DNA from: Pseudomonas helleri | Lineage (GTDB): Bacteria; Pseudomonadota; Gammaproteobacteria; Pseudomonadales; Pseudomonadaceae | Assembly (NCBI RefSeq): GCF_001043025.1 | Contig: NZ_JYLD01000008.1 | Coordinates: forward strand, 124,001 to 188,000 | Length of the DNA stretch: 64,000 bases | Direction of reading: 5' to 3' | Part shown: piece by piece, positions 37,663-46,630 of the stretch | Position numbering within the stretch: position 1 is the stretch's first letter | Layout of the letters: each line of letters starts with the position of its first letter | The notes under the pieces: generated by a model | The model's input: only the letters and a program-made list of their open reading frames with translations | The model's database searches: none | What the model was told of the DNA's origin: nothing | Translations under genes and position numbers: made by a program

Positions 37663-38694
37663 ATGATGCGTCTATGCGCTGTCGTGTTTCTCATAATGGC
37701 TAGTTGCCCTGTGCTGGTGCACGCCGAGCCACTGAACCAATGGAGCGTGGGCTTTCATCGCCTTAGCTTTCTGGACCCGGTGGACGGCCAGCCGATGAAC
37801 GCCATTGCGTTCTATCCGTCTACCGATGACGAAGTGCACAGCCGCATCGGCGTCTATGACCTCGATGCCAGCGAAGATGCCAAAATTGCCATCGGCCATT
37901 ACCCGCTGCTGGTGCTGTCCCATGGCAATGTCGGCACGCCGCTGGCACTGCACGACTTGATTACCGCACTGGCACGCAAAGGCTTTGTTGTCGTGGCGGT
38001 GCTGCATCCGGGTGACAACTTCAAAGACCACAGCCGTACCGGCACCCTGAGCAACCTTTACGGGCGGCCGATGCAAATATCGGCGGCGATCAGCGCTGTG
38101 CTTGATGAAAACAGCCTGTCTGCTTACGTCGATGCGGATCAGGTCGGGGTGATCGGCTATTCGGCAGGTGGTGAAACGGCGCTGATTCTGGCCGGAGCCG
38201 AGCCTGACTTGAACCGACTGCGGCGTTATTGCCAAGAGCGGCCCGATGACCACGATGCCTGCACGACCCAAGGTGAACTGATCGCTGATCGGGATGATTT
38301 GTTGCCCGTCGCGGACCCGCGTGTGCGTGCGTTGCTGTTAATGGCGCCGCTGAGCCTGATGTTTGGCCGCGACACCCTGGCCCAAGTGCATGTGCCGGTT
38401 TTGCTGTACAGCGGTGAGGGTGATCAAACCGTGTTCCCGGACAAAAATGCCGAAGCCCTGGCGCGTAAATTACCGGTTGCCCCGGAGTTCAATCTGATCC
38501 CCGGCGCCGGACATTTTGTGTTTCTGGCGCCTTGCTCGGATGAACAGCGCGCAACCATGGCCTGGGCCTGCACCGATGCCGACGGGGTTGATCGTGAGGA
38601 CATCCATCGCGATTTGATTTACGAATCAGGGCGCTTTTTCAGTAAGGCGCTGAATAACAACGCCCACACACTGTTACGTACTGCAGACCACTAA
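37663..38694 (+). CDS. Secreted alpha/beta hydrolase (dienelactone/PAF-acetylhydrolase-like)
   Basis: A 343-residue exported hydrolase. Signal peptide ends VHA-EPLNQWS. The nucleophile elbow is GYSAGGETAL, catalytic Ser followed by the usual Asp (YSGEGDQTVFPD) and His (PGAGHFVFL). The overall shape matches predicted dienelactone hydrolases and PAF-acetylhydrolase-like lipases. Cysteines near the end (FLAPCSDEQRATMAWACTD) may pair. Substrate unknown. Its stop overlaps the stop of the convergent MFS gene by four bases. Confidence 0.85.
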   Translation: MMRLCAVVFLIMASCPVLVHAEPLNQWSVGFHRLSFLDPVDGQPMNAIAFYPSTDDEVHSRIGVYDLDASEDAKIAIGHYPLLVLSHGNVGTPLALHDLITALARKGFVVVAVLHPGDNFKDHSRTGTLSNLYGRPMQISAAISAVLDENSLSAYVDADQVGVIGYSAGGETALILAGAEPDLNRLRRYCQERPDDHDACTTQGELIADRDDLLPVADPRVRALLLMAPLSLMFGRDTLAQVHVPVLLYSGEGDQTVFPDKNAEALARKLPVAPEFNLIPGAGHFVFLAPCSDEQRATMAWACTDADGVDREDIHRDLIYESGRFFSKALNNNAHTLLRTADH

Positions 38695-39875
38695 CGGGCC
38701 CGGCGCGAGAGCCCTAGGGTAAGCAGCAGGCCCGCAATGCACATCAGTGCTGCGCTGAAGAAAATCCAGGGATACCCAAGGTTCAAGGCGATGGCGCCCA
38801 TTAGTGGCCCGGCCATTGCCAGCGCCAGGTCAAAAAACACCGCATAAGCGCCCAGGCCTGCACCCCGGCTCGAACTGGGGACTTGCTTGACCGCCTCAAC
38901 GCCCAGCGCCGGGTACACCAGTGACAGGCCAAACCCTGCCAACCCGGCACCGATCAAGGCATAGCCGGTAGACGGCGCGAGCCACAACAGCACCAGCCCC
39001 AGGGTTTCCATGGCCATACAGGTCATTGCGACGGTGTAGCCACCCAAGCGGTTAATGCTGTTGGTGAATATCAGCCGGGCCAAGATAAAACACACGCCAA
39101 ACACTGACAGGCAGTAGGCCGCGCCCGTCCAGCCCTGGTCGATATAGAACAGCGTGATAAAGGTCGTCAGGGTGCCATAACCAATAGACGCCAGCATCAG
39201 GCTGAGGCCATAGGGCGCGATCAGCCCCAGCACCGACCAAAAGGACAGGCGCACCCCGGCGATCACCGGCATCGAAGTTTTGTTACGGATGGTCAGCAGT
39301 GCCAGCAAGGCCAACCCCAGCAGCGCAATGCCCAGGCTGGAAAACCCGAGTGTGTCGATCATCAGAACACCCAGCGGGGCACCCAAGGCAATCGCCCCAT
39401 AAGAGGCGATACCGTTCCAGCCGATGGTGCGTGCGGTGTGTTCCGAGCCGACTTGCGCGATGCCCCAACTAATCGTGCCGACACCGATAAGCCCTTGGGC
39501 AATGCCCAGAAAAATGCGCCCGACGATCAAAATGCCAAGGCTCAGCAGCGGGGAGCTTTGCAGCATGACAGCGACGTACGTGAGTACACCGCTGATGGCG
39601 ATGCCGATCAGGCCGTACACCACCGCAGGCTTGGTCCCGCGTTTGTCGACGATGCGCCCGGCCGAAGGACGCGTCAGCAGGGTGGCGAGGTATTGCGAAG
39701 CAATGGTCAGACCAGCAACCACGGCGCTGAAGCCCAATTGATCATGCACATAGCCCGGCAAGACCGCGATGGGCAAGCCAATGCAGATAAAGGCGATAAA
39801 CGTGTAAAAAACAATCGACAGGATTTGCAGCGTAACCGACAGAGAACTCGGATGAGGAGGATGTTGCGCAGACAT
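38691..39875 (-). CDS. MFS transporter, YhhS/YfcJ type
   Basis: A 394-residue 12-helix carrier. VLPGYVHDQLGFSAVVAGL, then SQYLATLLTRPSAGRIVDKRG and TARTIGWNGIASYGAIALGAPLG, are characteristic of the UPF0226 YhhS/YfcJ group, whose members include arabinose and glyphosate exporters. Cargo cannot be told by reading. Convergent and overlapping with the hydrolase gene. Confidence 0.85.
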   Translation of the reverse strand: MSAQHPPHPSSLSVTLQILSIVFYTFIAFICIGLPIAVLPGYVHDQLGFSAVVAGLTIASQYLATLLTRPSAGRIVDKRGTKPAVVYGLIGIAISGVLTYVAVMLQSSPLLSLGILIVGRIFLGIAQGLIGVGTISWGIAQVGSEHTARTIGWNGIASYGAIALGAPLGVLMIDTLGFSSLGIALLGLALLALLTIRNKTSMPVIAGVRLSFWSVLGLIAPYGLSLMLASIGYGTLTTFITLFYIDQGWTGAAYCLSVFGVCFILARLIFTNSINRLGGYTVAMTCMAMETLGLVLLWLAPSTGYALIGAGLAGFGLSLVYPALGVEAVKQVPSSSRGAGLGAYAVFFDLALAMAGPLMGAIALNLGYPWIFFSAALMCIAGLLLTLGLSRRAR

Positions 39876-40115
39876 GAGCAGCGGTTCCGGCTGGCGTTTG
39901 GGCGCCGCTATGATGGCGTGCCTGCCGGGTAAATGAAAGCAGGCTAACGATAGTTCGAGTGAGGCACCCTTTTTACGTCTTGAGCCATAACGCCGATCGC
40001 TTTGCGACCTGCCATTTTCCTGTTGAAGGCAACCCCTAATCTGTAGTCACTATGAGTTGCACCAGAAAGGGGTTGTGCAGAGTTACGCCGCGTTGTATCT
40101 GGCCCAGGGGCCGGT

Positions 40116-40907
40116 TTACTCGGCGCTTCTATCGTTATGGCTTGAGACGAATTGGCGAAAACGTTCGGTGGGCAAGCCTTCGAACAGTTCCGTCGGCGTG
40201 CCCTGGGCGTCGATCAGGCCGCCGTGCATAAACACCACGCGATTCGACACGTGCCGGGCAAAGCCCATTTCGTGGGTGACCACCAGCATGGTGCGGCCTT
40301 CTTCGGCCAGCGAGCGCATCACCCGCAGCACCTCGCCAACCAGTTCAGGGTCGAGTGCCGAGGTGGGCTCGTCAAACAGCATTACTTGTGGGTTCATCGC
40401 CAGTGCGCGGGCGATTGCGACCCGTTGTTGCTGCCCGCTGGACAGGTGCGCCGGGTAGTAGTCCTTACGCTCGTACAGGCCGACCTTGTGCAACAGGGCC
40501 TCGGCCTCTTCGATGCATTCGGCGCGTGGGCGTTTGAGCACGCGCATCGGGCCTTCAATCACGTTCTGCAGCACCGTCATGTGCGACCACAGGTTGAAGC
40601 TCTGAAACACCATGCCCAGGCTACTGCGCATGCGCTCGACCTGACGGTTGTTGCTCGGCGTTTGACGGCCGTCGACATGCTGTTTCATCTCGATCACTTC
40701 ACCGTTGACGCGGATGATGCCTTGATCGGGGGTTTCCAGCAGGTTGATGCAGCGCAGGAACGTGCTTTTACCGGACCCGCTGGCGCCGAGGATCGAGATC
40801 ACGTCGCCTTTGTGTGCGTCCAGATCAATACCCTTGAGGACATGGGCGCTGCCGAAGGACTTCTGGATATTAGTGACCGACAAGGCTGAAGCGGACTGAA
40901 TGCTCAT
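40116..40907 (-). CDS. Basic amino acid/histidine ABC transporter ATP-binding protein (HisP/AotP-like)
   Basis: A 263-residue ATPase. Walker [10 protein letters not shown] (36-44), Q-loop [10 protein letters not shown], signature [15 protein letters not shown], Walker [15 protein letters not shown] and the H-loop VTHE are intact. The family of polar amino acid importers fits the length, and it ends the operon SBP-permease-permease-ATPase read on the minus strand. The C-terminal extension typical of HisP is reduced. Confidence 0.92.
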   Translation of the reverse strand: MSIQSASALSVTNIQKSFGSAHVLKGIDLDAHKGDVISILGASGSGKSTFLRCINLLETPDQGIIRVNGEVIEMKQHVDGRQTPSNNRQVERMRSSLGMVFQSFNLWSHMTVLQNVIEGPMRVLKRPRAECIEEAEALLHKVGLYERKDYYPAHLSSGQQQRVAIARALAMNPQVMLFDEPTSALDPELVGEVLRVMRSLAEEGRTMLVVTHEMGFARHVSNRVVFMHGGLIDAQGTPTELFEGLPTERFRQFVSSHNDRSAE

Positions 40908-40925
40908 GGCAGGCTCCGTATCAAA

Positions 40926-41663
40926 TCAGGAATGGGTAGGCAGTGTGGGGCTGGATTTTTTCACGACGTCTGCTGGGCGTTCGCGCAAGTGTGGCGAGAG
41001 GCGATACTCAAGCCAGGCGACCGCACGCACCACCAGGTAGTTGAGCACCAGATAAATCAGGGCCGCGCAAATGAACACCTCCATGGTGCGGTAGGTGCGC
41101 TGGATGATCTGCTGGGCGACGCCCGTGACATCCCAGACCGTCACCAGGCTGGCGAGGGCGGTGGACTTGACCAGCAAAATGGCTTCAGTGGAGTAGGCCG
41201 GCAGGGCCTGGCGCAGGGTCACCGGGGCAATGATCCGGTACAGCAACTCCCAGGGCGACATGCCAATGGCTTTGCCAGCTTCGATCTGACCTTGGGGCAC
41301 GCTGAGCAGGCCACCGCGGATTATTTCTGCGGTGTAGCCAGCGGTGCACAAGGCCAGCGACACCACTGCGCAGCCATAAGGTGAGCGCAGCACGACCCAG
41401 GCAAAGCAGTCGCGGATGGCCGGGAACTGGCCCAGCCCGTAGTAAATCAAGAACATTTGAATCAGCAGCGGTGTGCCGCGAAACAGCATGATGTAGAACC
41501 GCGCCGGGTAGCTGAAAAACCACCAGCGGCTGACCCGCAGGCTGACGATGCCGACCGACAGGGCAAGGCCGAGCACCAACGAGCAAAAAAAGATCGACAA
41601 AGTCGTGGGCAGGGCGGCCAGCAACTTGAGCATGGTGTCTGCGAGGAACGGAAAATCAATCAT
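40926..41663 (-). CDS. Histidine/arginine ABC transporter permease (HisM-like)
   Basis: A 245-residue permease with five or six helices. The EAA loop appears as EAGKAIGMSPWELLYRIIAP, and the start LLAALPTTLSIFFCSLVLGLALS and GLLSVPQGQIEAG fit the HisMQ family. Third gene of the operon, 21 bases after the HisQ-like gene. A short proline-rich end follows the last helix. Confidence 0.9.
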   Translation of the reverse strand: MIDFPFLADTMLKLLAALPTTLSIFFCSLVLGLALSVGIVSLRVSRWWFFSYPARFYIMLFRGTPLLIQMFLIYYGLGQFPAIRDCFAWVVLRSPYGCAVVSLALCTAGYTAEIIRGGLLSVPQGQIEAGKAIGMSPWELLYRIIAPVTLRQALPAYSTEAILLVKSTALASLVTVWDVTGVAQQIIQRTYRTMEVFICAALIYLVLNYLVVRAVAWLEYRLSPHLRERPADVVKKSSPTLPTHS

Positions 41664-41684
41664 AGGTGTCGCTCCCGACGCGAA

Positions 41685-42413
41685 CTAGACTGGGCTGCGC
41701 TGCCGCGTACGTCGCACGCGGGCTTCAGCCATGTGGAACAGCCGACCGGAGAGGCCGGTGAGTATGAGGTACAGCGCGCCCCCGATGATGTAGAAGGTGA
41801 AATAGTGGCGGGTGGACCCGGCTGCGACCTGACTGGCGCGCATCAATTCCACCAGACCAATGACTGAAATCAGCGCGGAATCTTTCAGGCTCATTTGCCA
41901 GACATTGCCCAGACCCGGCAGCGCGTAGCGCAAAATCTGCGGCACCAGAATCCGTTTGAAGCGCATGGCACGGCTCATGCCGATGGCCAGCCCGGCTTCC
42001 AGTTCGCCACGCGATACGGCGAGAAAGGCGCCCCGGTAGACTTCCGCCTGATAAGAGCCAGAGATCAGCCCCACCGCCAACGCCCCGACCAGAAAAGGCG
42101 GCACGTCGATATAGCCTTCGCCGCCGAACCAATGGCCAACCGCCGTCACCACACTGGCCCCACCAAAGTAGAACAGGTAGATCACCAGCAACTCGGGAAT
42201 CCCCCTGAACAGTATCGAGTACAGATTTCCCAGCCCGCGCAAACTGCGGCGGCGGGAGAGTTTGGCCGCCGCCACCAGGCTGCCAAATACTGCCCCCACC
42301 AGCAGCGCTGCGAGGGTCAATACCAGGGTCATGCCGGTGGCCTTGAGCAGCGCCATCCCCCAACCTGAGTCACCAAAACTGAGTAGCTGCAAGAGGTTCA
42401 TAGAGGATCCCAC
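41685..42413 (-). CDS. Histidine/arginine ABC transporter permease (HisQ-like)
   Basis: A 242-residue permease. The EAA-loop motif ELEAGLAIGMSRAMRFKRILVP and the N-terminal SGWGMALLKATGMTLVLTLAALLVGAVFG are family-typical. It follows the binding-protein gene, separated by a hairpin that should make the binding protein more abundant. Couples with HisM-like as heterodimer. Confidence 0.9.
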   Translation of the reverse strand: MGSSMNLLQLLSFGDSGWGMALLKATGMTLVLTLAALLVGAVFGSLVAAAKLSRRRSLRGLGNLYSILFRGIPELLVIYLFYFGGASVVTAVGHWFGGEGYIDVPPFLVGALAVGLISGSYQAEVYRGAFLAVSRGELEAGLAIGMSRAMRFKRILVPQILRYALPGLGNVWQMSLKDSALISVIGLVELMRASQVAAGSTRHYFTFYIIGGALYLILTGLSGRLFHMAEARVRRTRQRSPV

Positions 42414-42432
42414 GTCTAAAAAGGGTTAAGCA

Positions 42433-42458
42433 GCCCGGCACCCTTCACGCTGCCGGGC
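42433..42458. promoter_or_regulatory. Intercistronic hairpin between binding protein and permease genes
   Basis: Perfect 8-bp stem GCCCGGCA (42433-42440) and TGCCGGGC (42451-42458), no T-run, in the 53-base gap. Typical position for message-stabilising hairpins in amino acid ABC operons. Confidence 0.55.
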
Positions 42459-42466
42459 CATTCAGA

Positions 42467-43324
42467 TCATTGCTTGGGGGTCAGGTCCTGCTTGAACCAT
42501 TTCTCGCTCAGGGTTTTGATCGTGCCATCAGCCATGGCCTCCTTGAGGGCGGCGTCGAACTTGGCTTTGAGCTCCACGTCGTTCTGGCGAAAGCCCAGTG
42601 CTTCGCCTTCACCCCAGATCGGGCCTTTGATCACCGGGCCGGTGTACACCAGTGACTTGTTCTCCGGCTTGTCCATCAGCGAGTTGAAGAAGGTCACGTC
42701 ATCAAACGCAACGTCGATCCGACCGGATTGCAGGTCGAGAATGGCCTCGGACGAGCTGCCGTATTCACGGATCGTCGCCACGTCCTTGAAGTTTTGATCA
42801 ATGAATGAGGTGTAAATGGTGCCGGAGGCGATGCCGATGGTTTTGCCTTTGAGCGCCTTGCGCAGGTCTTCAACGCCAGCACGGATTTCCTTGGGGTCGG
42901 TGCCCAGGGTGATGGCCGCGTCAGTACCGGTTTTGCCTGGCAGCAAGTCGGCTTGCAGGGCGACAAAACTGGCCGGGGTCTGGGCGTAAGGCGTAGAGAA
43001 GGCCATGACCTTCTGGCGTTCGTCGTTGATGACAATGGCGTCCATCAGCACGTCGAATTTGCCTGCATTGAGGCTGGCGATCATGCCGTCCCAGTTCTGC
43101 ACGACGATGTTGCACTTGAGCTTCATGCGCTGACAGATCACGTCCATCAGTTCTGGCTCGAAGCCGCTGACTTTTCCACCTGGCAGTGTCAGGTTCCAGG
43201 GTTCATAGGCGCCCTCTGTGGCGATATTGACCGATGTCCACTCTTTGGCCTGGAGTGCCGGAGCACAGGCCAACACCATTGCACTGAGCGCTACAGAACC
43301 CAACCAGCTTGATTTGTTCGACAT
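42467..43324 (-). CDS. Lysine/arginine/ornithine/histidine-type binding protein
   Basis: A 285-residue periplasmic protein of the HisJ/ArgT family. Signal peptide about 1-26 (ALQA then KEWTSVNIATEG). YEPWNLTLPGGKVSGFEPELMDVIC and NWDGMIASLNAGKFDVLMDAIVIN are the conserved ligand cleft parts, including the DVxxD acidic and aromatic set. ATG 43324 is the start; a HutC-type palindrome lies about 270 bases upstream. The ligand is probably a basic amino acid or histidine, supported by the adjoining HAL-type gene. Confidence 0.9.
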   Translation of the reverse strand: MSNKSSWLGSVALSAMVLACAPALQAKEWTSVNIATEGAYEPWNLTLPGGKVSGFEPELMDVICQRMKLKCNIVVQNWDGMIASLNAGKFDVLMDAIVINDERQKVMAFSTPYAQTPASFVALQADLLPGKTGTDAAITLGTDPKEIRAGVEDLRKALKGKTIGIASGTIYTSFIDQNFKDVATIREYGSSSEAILDLQSGRIDVAFDDVTFFNSLMDKPENKSLVYTGPVIKGPIWGEGEALGFRQNDVELKAKFDAALKEAMADGTIKTLSEKWFKQDLTPKQ

Positions 43325-43592
43325 CTTGGTACTTCCTGTCTAATCAATTGAGTGTTGCGAACTGATCCGGCTCAGGCCGAATCGCCAAGGTCGGTACACA
43401 CCGTTTTTTCTGGGATTGCAAACGGATGCAAACCGGTACTAAGCCTGTGAAGGCGAATGCATTTTCCACGCCGACGTCCTGGGCCAACTGACGGATGTTG
43501 TTGCCGTGGCTGAGCGTTGGAACGTCCATTTTTCTGTCACTCGACTCGATCAAACCAAACCCGCTGGGTAGAGGTACGTGCGAACATGTATT

Positions 43593-43610
43593 TGCTTGTA
43601 CATACAAGCA
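43593..43610. promoter_or_regulatory. Candidate HutC (Phut-like) operator
   Basis: Perfect 8-bp palindrome arms TGCTTGTA (43593-43600) and TACAAGCA (43603-43610) with a CA spacer. It contains TGTA-N2-TACA, the core reported for HutC sites in Pseudomonas. It lies in the 560-base gap upstream of the ABC transporter operon, which itself abuts a histidine ammonia-lyase-like gene. Confidence 0.5.
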
Positions 43611-43884
43611 TATGCAATCAATCGGCCAACTTGATTTCTCATCGATCAATCCGTTTTAAATTCAGTAAAAATGCTTTAGAAACAGAAGGTTATGGGTATT
43701 TATTGGTTGCGGGGGTTTTATCCAGCAGTGGTAAGGCGGGTGTTTGGGTCTGAAAGTGCACCACGGTGGTACGAACGGTGACAGTGTGGATTAAAGTGGT
43801 GCGCGGCGAGGGGTAACGGGTACGACTGTCTGTGTGGGGAGGGCCACGCTTTATCGGGCAGCCCTCTCTTGGAACGCGGCCTGT
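43611..43884. other. Intergenic gap between the transporter and lyase genes
   Basis: Together with 43325-43592 this is about 560 bases without a convincing gene. A 101-codon frame on the minus strand (43344-43649) has no ribosome site or recognised motif. A GAGGGC/GCCCTC dyad (43839-43867) without T-run follows the lyase gene stop and could be a weak terminator. Otherwise I see nothing. Confidence 0.5.
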
Positions 43885-45426
43885 TTACTTGAGGTTTTGC
43901 TGCACGGTGGCGAGTACTTCGCCGCTGCGCACTTGCTCGGTCACGCTGGCAATGTCGGTATAGAAAGCGCGGTCATGTTCAGCCACCGATACACGGCTGC
44001 GCACCAGGTCATACACCGCTTTGGTCACGCTGGAGGCTTTGCCCACGTCATGGAAGTCCAGGGCCTGGCAGCCCACCAGCAGCTCGATGGCCAGCACAGA
44101 TTCCAGTTTTTCGGACACTTTGTAGGCCTTGATCACGGCGTTATAGGCCAGGCTGACCAGGTCTTCTTGGTTGGCGCAGGTCGAGAAGCTATCGACAGAG
44201 GAGGGGAACGACAGCGACTTCATTTCCGCATACAGGCCTGCCGCAGTGTATTGCAGGATCATGTAGCCGCTGTTCAGGCCCGGATTGCGCACCAAAAAAG
44301 CGGGCATTTCACTGAAGTGCGAGTTAACCATGCGATCAATACGGCGCTCGGCAATCTTCGCCAGGTTGGCCAGTGCCACGCACAAGGAGTCGGCTGACAT
44401 GCCGATGTAGGTGCCATCAAAGTTGGCGCCCGAGATGGCAATCCCGTCGCCGTCATCAAGCGGGTAGATCACCGGGTTGTCGCCTGAAGAGTGAATTTCG
44501 TTTTCGATATTTTCCCGCGCGTGCTCGATAAAACGTTTCGACGCGCCGTGTACTTGGGGGATGGAGCGCAGGCTGTAGGCGTCCTGTAGCCGGTAGTCGA
44601 TGTTTTCAGCGATCAGTTGGCTGTCATGCAGCATCGCCTTTATGTCCCGTGCAGTTTGCGCCTGCTCTTTATGTGCCTTGATCGAGTGATAGCGTGGATC
44701 GAAAGCCCGAATCGTGCCTTTTAACGCTTCCATGGACAGTGCTGCAGCGACGTCTGCCAACGAAGCGGTCTGCATGGCGTTGTACAGAGCCAGAATGGCG
44801 ATGGCGGTCACCGAGGTGGTGCCATTGAGCATGGCCAGGCCTTCTTTGCACTGCAGATCGGTCGGTTGCAGGCCAACCTGTTTCAGCGCCGTGGCGCCAT
44901 CAACCCATTCACCGCCATTGACCCGCGCTTTGCCTTCGCCCAGCAGGACCAGAGCCAGGTGCCCCTCGACCGCCAGGTAACCCACCGATCCTTCGCCGGG
45001 TGCAAACGGTACGACGTCGTTATTGAGCAGGGCAGCAATCAGTTCCAGTAACTCAAGGCGCACCCCCGAATACCCTTTGCCAAGGCTGATCAGCACCATC
45101 AACTGTATCGCACGCACCTGCTCACGCTTGAGCGGCTCGCCCACGGCCACCGCGTGGGAGCGCACGATATTGACCTGAAGCTCCTTGGCATTGCTCGCAG
45201 AAATCACATGGCGAACGTTGTCGCCGAACCCGGTGGTCACGCCATAGACCAAGCGATTCTCATCAAGAAAACGCTCCACCAGACCACGGGATTTTTTCAC
45301 GCGCTGCTGATAAGCCTCAGAAAACGAGACCTTGGCTGCATAACGGGCGACCGCCACAAACTCTTCGATGGAAGGCTCTCTATCGCCAAGAACAACCTGA
45401 GTGATCTGTTGAGGATGAGCTTTCAT
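43885..45426 (-). CDS. Histidine ammonia-lyase homologue lacking the MIO triad
   Basis: A 513-residue member of the HAL/PAL/TAL superfamily. Conserved elements are present: YGVTTGFGDNV (residues about 61-71), AMLNGTTSVTA, LQDAYSLRSIPQVHGASK and SSGDNPVIYPL. The cofactor segment, GSVGASGDLAPLAHM in ordinary family members, reads GSVGYLAVEGHLALV (146-160): three residues are deleted and the Ala-Ser-Gly that cyclises to methylidene-imidazolone is missing. I checked the DNA of this site (44950-44990) and it is in frame. The protein either uses another chemistry, has a non-lyase role, or is inactive. ATG 45426 has GGGAG ahead; an upstream ATG at 45447 is in frame. Divergent from a LysR gene. Confidence 0.88.
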   Translation of the reverse strand: MKAHPQQITQVVLGDREPSIEEFVAVARYAAKVSFSEAYQQRVKKSRGLVERFLDENRLVYGVTTGFGDNVRHVISASNAKELQVNIVRSHAVAVGEPLKREQVRAIQLMVLISLGKGYSGVRLELLELIAALLNNDVVPFAPGEGSVGYLAVEGHLALVLLGEGKARVNGGEWVDGATALKQVGLQPTDLQCKEGLAMLNGTTSVTAIAILALYNAMQTASLADVAAALSMEALKGTIRAFDPRYHSIKAHKEQAQTARDIKAMLHDSQLIAENIDYRLQDAYSLRSIPQVHGASKRFIEHARENIENEIHSSGDNPVIYPLDDGDGIAISGANFDGTYIGMSADSLCVALANLAKIAERRIDRMVNSHFSEMPAFLVRNPGLNSGYMILQYTAAGLYAEMKSLSFPSSVDSFSTCANQEDLVSLAYNAVIKAYKVSEKLESVLAIELLVGCQALDFHDVGKASSVTKAVYDLVRSRVSVAEHDRAFYTDIASVTEQVRSGEVLATVQQNLK

Positions 45427-45594
45427 TGCGAACTCCCGAGAAACCAAATGAATAAGGGGCTGGACCGGCCAAGCCGTCGCTCGATTGAGCGTGGGAGAAG
45501 GCTAAAGCGATTTTTGAGTGAAGAAAATATGGCGATTTCTGTCAGTTTTATTAGTATTTCTAAACTTTAAATGCCTGTGAGGCCGCACCTTGCC

Positions 45595-46572
45595 ATGAGT
45601 CGCTTACCGCCTTTGCGCGCCCTGCAAATATTCGAAACCGTCGGCCACTGTGGTGGTATTTCCCAGGCGGCAAAACGCTTGAACCTCTCGGTGGGGGCGG
45701 TGAGCCAGCAGATGAAACTGCTGGATGAGGCGCTGGGCATGAGCCTGACGGTCAAGGACGGCCAGCGTTTGCGCTTGAATGCCATTGGCCAGCGTTTCCA
45801 TGCCAGATGTTCGACAGCCTTTGAAGAGTTGAGAGCCGCTGTGGCTGAAGTCGAACGCTCTAAAAACCCCAACAACTTGTATGTCAGTGGCCTGCCTTCA
45901 CTGATGAACAAGTGGCTGGGGCCGCTGATCTACGAATGGCAGCACGAGCATGACGATCTCGACATCTATCTGGATGGCACGCTTGCGGATACATCGGAGG
46001 AGGAAAATGCCGATTTTCGGATTGGCTATGGCGAGCCGGTCCAATACGCCGAGCGCAGCGTTGTACTGTTTCACGATTGTGTGGTGCCAGCGTGTTCGCC
46101 GGCGCTTTTAGGCCAACCGGGCACTGTAGGGCAGGCCGCTGACTTGCTTCAGTACCCACTGATACGCGTTGACTCACGGCCGAAATTTGATTCGCCGCCG
46201 TCGTGGGTTGAATGGTTTGGTCTGGAGGGCGGGGTGGTGGAGCAGACGATTGCCGTGCGTCGAAGCTTTTCTTCGGCCAGCATGGCCATTCAGGCCGCTA
46301 TTGATCATCAGGGCATCGTACTGGCGCAGTACTCGATGATTGCCCGTGACATTGCTGAGGGGCGCTTGATCATCCCGTGGCCGCGCGCCATGGCGCTGCC
46401 ATCGCCGTATTACCTGAGCTGGCACCCTAACACGCTACAGAAAGCACAATGCCGGGCGTTTCAGCGCTGGTTGATAGGTCGGGGAAAAGCGCAGGAAGAC
46501 ATGACTGAGCGCCTGATCACAGCTCTGCCTGCACAAGCAACTGTAGGAGCGAGCTTGCCTCGCGATCTTTAA
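45595..46572 (+). CDS. LysR-type regulator (GcvA-like) of the lyase cluster
   Basis: A 325-residue LysR regulator. The start SRLPPLRALQIFETVGHCGG and HTH stretch ISQAAKRLNLSVGAVSQQMKLL place it with GcvA-like regulators of amino acid genes. ATG 45595 is preferred; an ATG eight codons upstream is in frame. It diverges from the HAL-like gene and probably controls it. The last ten codons and stop lie inside a REP element (46542-46609), so the tail residues TVGASLPRDL are REP-encoded. Confidence 0.87.
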   Translation: MSRLPPLRALQIFETVGHCGGISQAAKRLNLSVGAVSQQMKLLDEALGMSLTVKDGQRLRLNAIGQRFHARCSTAFEELRAAVAEVERSKNPNNLYVSGLPSLMNKWLGPLIYEWQHEHDDLDIYLDGTLADTSEEENADFRIGYGEPVQYAERSVVLFHDCVVPACSPALLGQPGTVGQAADLLQYPLIRVDSRPKFDSPPSWVEWFGLEGGVVEQTIAVRRSFSSASMAIQAAIDHQGIVLAQYSMIARDIAEGRLIIPWPRAMALPSPYYLSWHPNTLQKAQCRAFQRWLIGRGKAQEDMTERLITALPAQATVGASLPRDL

Positions 46573-46609
46573 AAAGGCCAAAAGATCGCGAGACGAGCTC
46601 GCTCCTACA
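46542..46609. repeat. REP inverted pair (REPIN), first family
   Basis: TGTAGGAGCGAGCTTG arm (46542) and inverted GAGCTCGCTCCTACA arm (to 46609) around CGCGATCTTT and AAAGATCGCG. The left arm overlaps the 3' end of the LysR gene. It separates convergent genes. Confidence 0.95.
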
Positions 46610-46630
46610 GGGCTTTACCGGTGTCTGGAA

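Noticed and set aside
43344..43649. 101-codon frame on the minus strand in the lyase-transporter gap
   Set aside because: No ribosome site, no motif, and it contains the HutC-type palindrome; better explained as regulatory DNA.
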